A DNA stretch of 29,104 nt from Myxococcales bacterium UBA5297 (GTDB lineage: Bacteria; Myxococcota; Myxococcia; Myxococcales; UBA5297), in the NCBI GenBank assembly GCA_002408385.1, contig DHSB01000114.1, forward strand, positions 1 through 29,104, given 5' to 3'. The notes beneath the pieces were generated by a model. It ran no database searches. It saw nothing but the letters and a program-made list of their open reading frames with translations, and was not told where the DNA came from. Position 1 is the first letter of the stretch. Every line of letters starts with the position of its first letter. Positions 25,607 to 29,104 of the stretch are shown here, one piece after another. Made by a program: the position numbers and the translations under genes.

Positions 25607-27059
25607 ATGAAGGCCATCGAAGAGCTTGTCCAGGGAATGGCTCAAGGGCGTGAATGGAGCCTGATGGGCGATGCCGACGCGGTGCGCGGCCTGCTCGAGC
25701 GCGTCTACGACGAGCGGTACGGCTCACCACAAGGATCGCTTTCAGCTACGAGTGAACCTTCAGAAGAAGGATGACGCCGCCTCGTATGCCGGCTGGATCA
25801 CCGCCGAGAACCGCTCCTCTGGCCCGTATCAGGGCACCTCGTTCGTCTGGATGCCCGGCGACAAGGGCAGCGTCGCGGTCCTGGTCATTGGCACCGACGG
25901 TTTCGGCGCCGACAGCGCCATACTCGGCCGGCCCGGGCACGGCCGTCGACTGCGAGCGCTCTCGCGCCTTCATCGAGGCAGCGTCTGGGTCAAGCCCGAC
26001 CTCCTCGACATCGCGACCGAGGTCCCATCCGCCGTCACCGATCGTTGGCCCGAGATCCCGGCCGCGCTCAAGCAATACGGTCGGGTCATCTACGCCGCGG
26101 TCGCCGTGCGCGGCGCCGGCGACGGCGGCGCGGTCGAAGACCTGCTCGACCTCTTCTTCCACGAACACGGCACGCCCCTGACCGCAGATGCGAAGAAGCG
26201 TTGGGACGGTCGCCTCGAAGAGATCGCCGGGGCCGTCTTTCCGGCCGTCGAGCCCGAGGGGGTCCTCGCCATTCTTCGCGAGCGGCGGTTCGTCGTCCTC
26301 GAAGGTCCCCCGGGCACTGGGAAGACCCGCCTCGCCTATCAACTCGCCGACCGCATCGGTTCGGCCACCCGGGTGCAGTTCCACGCGGCGCGCACCTACG
26401 AAGACTTCGTCGTCGGGCTCTTCCCCAGGCCGACGGGGGACGGCTTGGCTTTCGACGTTCGACCCGGTGAGCTGCTCGTCGCGAACGCGGCGGCGCGCAC
26501 GCGCGAGCATCTGCTGGTGCTCGACGAGATCAACCGCGCCGACCTCGCCCGCGTCCTCGGCGAGGCGATCGTGCTCTTCGAGCCTGGCGAGCTGGACCGG
26601 AGCGTGCGCTTGCCGCATGCGCCCGAGGGCCATGAGCCCGAGCTCCGGCTCTCGCCCCACCTGCTCGTCCTCGGCACCCGGAACACCGCCGACCGGAGCA
26701 TCGCGCGGATGGACATCGCCATCCGCCGGCGCTTCGCGTTCATCGAGCTGTGGCCCTCACTGCACGCGGTCGAGCACGGGGGCGTCGACTTCGCCACCGA
26801 GCTCTTCGCCGATGCGGTCCACACCTTCGTCGAGTTCGCCGACGAGGAGACGCTGCGCCTGCTTCCCGGCCATGCCTACTTCCTCGATCCGCGGCCCGAT
26901 CTCGAAATCGCCGGACGCGCCGACCGGGTGGCGCGCCGCATCCAGTTCGAGCTCTTGCCGCTGCTGCGCCACTACCTCGACGAGAAGCTGTGCGCGGGAG
27001 CGAGCGAGGCTGTCGCCGGCCTCGCGGACCGAGTCGAGGCGCGGCTCTTGGAGCGCTGA
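25607..27059 (+). CDS. McrB-like AAA+ ATPase/GTPase, apparent frameshift near its start
   Basis: The C-terminal two-thirds is an AAA_5/McrB-type motor: Walker A GPPGTGKT (26304-26327), Walker B LLVLDEINRADLARVLGEA (from 26509), sensor-like LGTRNTADRS and an RRRFAF arginine cluster. In McrBC systems this subunit recognises DNA with its N-terminal domain and drives translocation. The N-terminal region here (GTSFVWMPGDKG, AILGRPGHGRR) is not assigned. A start with a good site exists at 25607 (GGAG, then AAGGGG), and that frame has strong coding character up to about 25720. From about 25725 the coding frame is one base further on and continues to 27059. A one-base insertion between 25718 and 25733 would explain it; the first frame stops at 25774. 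An in-frame ATG at 25671 could restart, but with a weak site. Overlaps the McrC gene by one base. Confidence 0.85.
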
Positions 27060-28459
27060 TGGCGAGAGGACGGGGCAAGAAGGCGCGCTCGCTCGGGACG
27101 CTCGCCGCGGCGGTCGCCACTTCGCGCCCGTTGCTGAAGGCCCTCGACCACGGCGAGCCGATAGCGGTCGAGGGGCGCGACGTCGGCGCGAGCGGCGATC
27201 GGTGGGTCGAGCCGTTTCTGATCGCCAATCAGGCCGGGCTGCGCCGCCTCGAGCTGCGCCCCGAGGTCCGCGCCGACCCGACGCTGCGAGTCCTGCTTCG
27301 GCCGGGCTCGCGTATCGGCGCGATACCTCTGCTCAGCCCCGCGACCCGAAGGGTGTCGGCCGGTCTGCTCATCGAGCCGCGCTTTCGGTGGGCCGCGCTC
27401 GGCGCCGTCTTCGACGCCATCGGCTTCTCGGTCGAGCCTGTCCTCGGTGGCGCGGCGTTGGTGCCCGGGTCGGCGCGCGAGGTGCCTCCCTGGATGCTGG
27501 CGGCGCCGGTCATCGAGCGCATCGCGTCGCTGCTGCGGCATCGGCGACGAGGCTTCGTCGAGAGGAGCGAGAAGCGGACCAGCCCGCGGGGCCGCGTCGA
27601 CTGGACCGGCTGGGCCTGCTCGCACATTCCGCGGGGCGCATGGACGACCTTCCCTTGCCACTTCACCGAGCCTGACGACGACCCCGACCTGCTCGCCTCG
27701 ATTCGTTGGACGCTGTCTCGCCTGGAAGAGGAGCTCTCGACCGTAGCGTGGTCGCTGCCGGCCAGACACCTGTTGCGGCGCGCGGCCGAGATGATGAGCG
27801 CGCTCGGCCCGGGAATCGCGCGCCGGCCCTCTGCCTCGCCCATGCTAGGCGGCGGCTCGGAGTTCGTCGCGGCTGCCCTCGAGGCGATGGGATGGGTGAG
27901 CGAGGAGCGCGGGCTCGGTGGGGCTCGAAGCCTCGACGGGCTCGCCTGGGATCTCTCCATCGATGCGGTCTGGGAGGCATGGGTCGCCAGCTTCTCCTCG
28001 CTGCTCGCGCGGTCTCTCGGAATGGTCGCGAGTCCGTTCCAGGGGGCAAGGCGGTCACTGAGGTGGGAGGGCTCGGCCCAGTCGATGGGCGCGCTGGTCC
28101 CCGACGTCGAGCTTCGAGCGGCGGACCGCGTCGTTTGGCTGGATGCCAAGTACAAGGCACACCTCGCACTGCTCGCACGCCGTGGATGGAGCGGTCTCTC
28201 GGAGGAGCTTCGCGCAGAGCACCGCGCCGATCTGCACCAAGCGCTGGCTTATGCGGCGCTCGCCGATGCGCCGCAGGTCGACTCGGTCCTCGTCTACCCG
28301 CAGCTCGGGCAAGACGATCGCTCGCCAGCGACCGTGGCCACCGTCACCTCCGGCCGACGACGCGTGCGCTTGATCCTTGCCGCTGTCCCCTTCGGCTACC
28401 GCGGCCCCGAGCACCAGGAGCGGTCGCTCAAGTCCTTCCGCGAGTTGCTCGCTGCCTGA
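27059..28459 (+). CDS. McrC-like restriction endonuclease subunit
   Basis: The product has 466 residues. Its C-terminal half carries a PD-(D/E)xK nuclease site: PDVE (D349, E351), then WLDAKYK (D362, K364), followed by RADLHQALAYAAL, the usual helix after the McrC core (PF10117). The N-terminal half is a beta-rich region without a recognised name, containing IEPRFRWAALGAVFDAIG, consistent with the McrC part that contacts McrB. Its ATG overlaps the upstream stop in a TGATG arrangement, so the two are translationally coupled. In known systems McrC is the nuclease and stimulates McrB NTP hydrolysis; the target is modified DNA. All catalytic residues are present. Confidence 0.88.
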   Translation: MARGRGKKARSLGTLAAAVATSRPLLKALDHGEPIAVEGRDVGASGDRWVEPFLIANQAGLRRLELRPEVRADPTLRVLLRPGSRIGAIPLLSPATRRVSAGLLIEPRFRWAALGAVFDAIGFSVEPVLGGAALVPGSAREVPPWMLAAPVIERIASLLRHRRRGFVERSEKRTSPRGRVDWTGWACSHIPRGAWTTFPCHFTEPDDDPDLLASIRWTLSRLEEELSTVAWSLPARHLLRRAAEMMSALGPGIARRPSASPMLGGGSEFVAAALEAMGWVSEERGLGGARSLDGLAWDLSIDAVWEAWVASFSSLLARSLGMVASPFQGARRSLRWEGSAQSMGALVPDVELRAADRVVWLDAKYKAHLALLARRGWSGLSEELRAEHRADLHQALAYAALADAPQVDSVLVYPQLGQDDRSPATVATVTSGRRRVRLILAAVPFGYRGPEHQERSLKSFRELLAA

Positions 28460-28491
28460 AGGCCGCGCGGGCGGCGCGACTCGTCGGTCAG

Positions 28492-28514
28492 AGGCGGCGC
28501 TTGGCTCGCCGCCT
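28492..28514. other. Hairpin between convergent mcrC-like and MATE genes
   Basis: The arms AGGCGGCG (28492-28499) and CGCCGCCT (28507-28514) are perfectly complementary with a CTTGGCT loop. It lies in the 62-base gap between convergent genes. No T-run follows on either strand, so bidirectional termination is possible but not proven. Confidence 0.5.
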
Positions 28515-28521
28515 GCTGCCC

Positions 28522-29104
28522 TCACCCCACCACCCCCTCGAACCCCGCCCGCGCCACTCGCTCCGCCGCGCCCGAGGGCGTCAGCGGCTTGATCCCTCGC
28601 TTGGAGAGCCGCGCAAAGCGCACGAGCAGCGTGACGCCGACCGCGGTCAGCCCGGCGCACAGCCCCCACCAGAGCCCGGTGATCCCTTTGCCGGCGAAGA
28701 TCCCCAGGCCGATCGCGATGGGCAGGCCGACCACGTAGTGGCCGAGCAGGTTGGTGACGAACGCGAAGCGGGTATCGCCCGCCCCGCGCAGCACCCCCGA
28801 GCCGACCGCCTGCAGGCCGTCGGAGATCTGGAAGAAGGCGGCCACGATCACCAGCGGCGTGGCCGCGGCGAGCACTTCGGGCCGGTCGCTCATCACCGCG
28901 GCGAGCGTCTCGGGGAAGAGGAAGAAGACCAGCGCCGAGCAGGCCATGAAGCCTCCGCCCGCGGCGAAGGCGGTCAGCCCGGCCCGCCGGGTCCCAGCGG
29001 TGTCGCCGGCGCCTATCGCCTGGCCGACCCGCACCGAGCCGGCGGCGCTCACCCCGAGGGCGACGGTGAACGAGAAGCCCGCGAGCGTCAGGGCGACCTG
29101 GTGC
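28522..29104 (-). CDS. MATE-family efflux transporter, C-terminal fragment (5' end beyond right edge)
   Basis: The visible part has 193 residues and is open to the right edge. It contains the MATE signature AAGSVRVGQAIGAGD (about 19-33 of the fragment), then hydrophobic helices and GVLRGAGDTRFAFVTNLLGHYVVGLPIAIGL, which is typical of the second half of MatE domains (PF01554). Four to five membrane helices are visible. MATE proteins export cationic drugs, dyes or metabolites using sodium or proton gradients; the substrate is not readable here. The conserved run continues upstream as HQVALTLAGFSFTVALG, so the internal GTG at 29052 is not the true start. The C-terminus has a short basic tail. 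Confidence 0.9.
   Translation of the reverse strand, partial: HQVALTLAGFSFTVALGVSAAGSVRVGQAIGAGDTAGTRRAGLTAFAAGGGFMACSALVFFLFPETLAAVMSDRPEVLAAATPLVIVAAFFQISDGLQAVGSGVLRGAGDTRFAFVTNLLGHYVVGLPIAIGLGIFAGKGITGLWWGLCAGLTAVGVTLLVRFARLSKRGIKPLTPSGAAERVARAGFEGVVG

Overview
The window is very GC-rich. Its genes use G or C at almost every third codon position, and several families present (FHA-DUF4388 fusion, DUF4013, DUF4476, PEGA proteins, multi-GAF sensor kinases, TonB/ExbB/ExbD, PilT, BamD) are common in Myxococcota (formerly Deltaproteobacteria). I infer a Gram-negative chromosome from that group. BamD, TonB and several lipoproteins imply an outer membrane. I see no rRNA, tRNA, CRISPR array, insertion sequence or phage gene.

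Layout. Positions 1-1400 (minus) hold a Ton-type energy module, exbB-exbD-tonB, with tonB cut by the left edge. At 1809-2270 (plus) is a stand-alone cyclic-nucleotide-binding protein. Next on the minus strand come a YiiX-like papain-fold hydrolase, a 677-base gap, a metallo-beta-lactamase-fold lipoprotein and an ABC-F ATPase. A large PAS/GAF histidine kinase (7423-10566, plus) diverges from the ABC-F gene.

From 10637 to 16973 a run of minus-strand genes reads, in transcription order: pilT, a TerB-like protein, a DUF4013 membrane protein, bamD, a lipoprotein overlapping bamD by 4 bases, a TPR protein, and an FHA-DUF4388 protein. This mixes envelope assembly, type IV pilus retraction (gliding or twitching motility) and phospho-signalling. 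After a DUF4476 secreted protein comes a tatB-tatC pair in which TatC carries an unusual insertion of about 160 residues. A flotillin-like SPFH protein then converges on a PEGA-domain protein across a long hairpin.

The stretch 22623-25054 (minus) holds a PolB-type 3'-5' exonuclease, a DoxX membrane protein, a 68-residue zinc-ribbon protein and a 155-residue protein of unknown function. A degenerate 21-bp tandem repeat (25220-25450) then precedes a two-gene McrB/McrC-like nucleic-acid defence operon (25607-28459, plus). The McrB reading frame is apparently broken by a one-base shift near 25720. A MATE transporter is cut by the right edge.

Most of the window is ordinary core and signalling content. 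The parts most worth a second look are the McrBC-like operon with its frameshift and adjoining repeat array, the TatC insertion, and the small zinc-ribbon gene.
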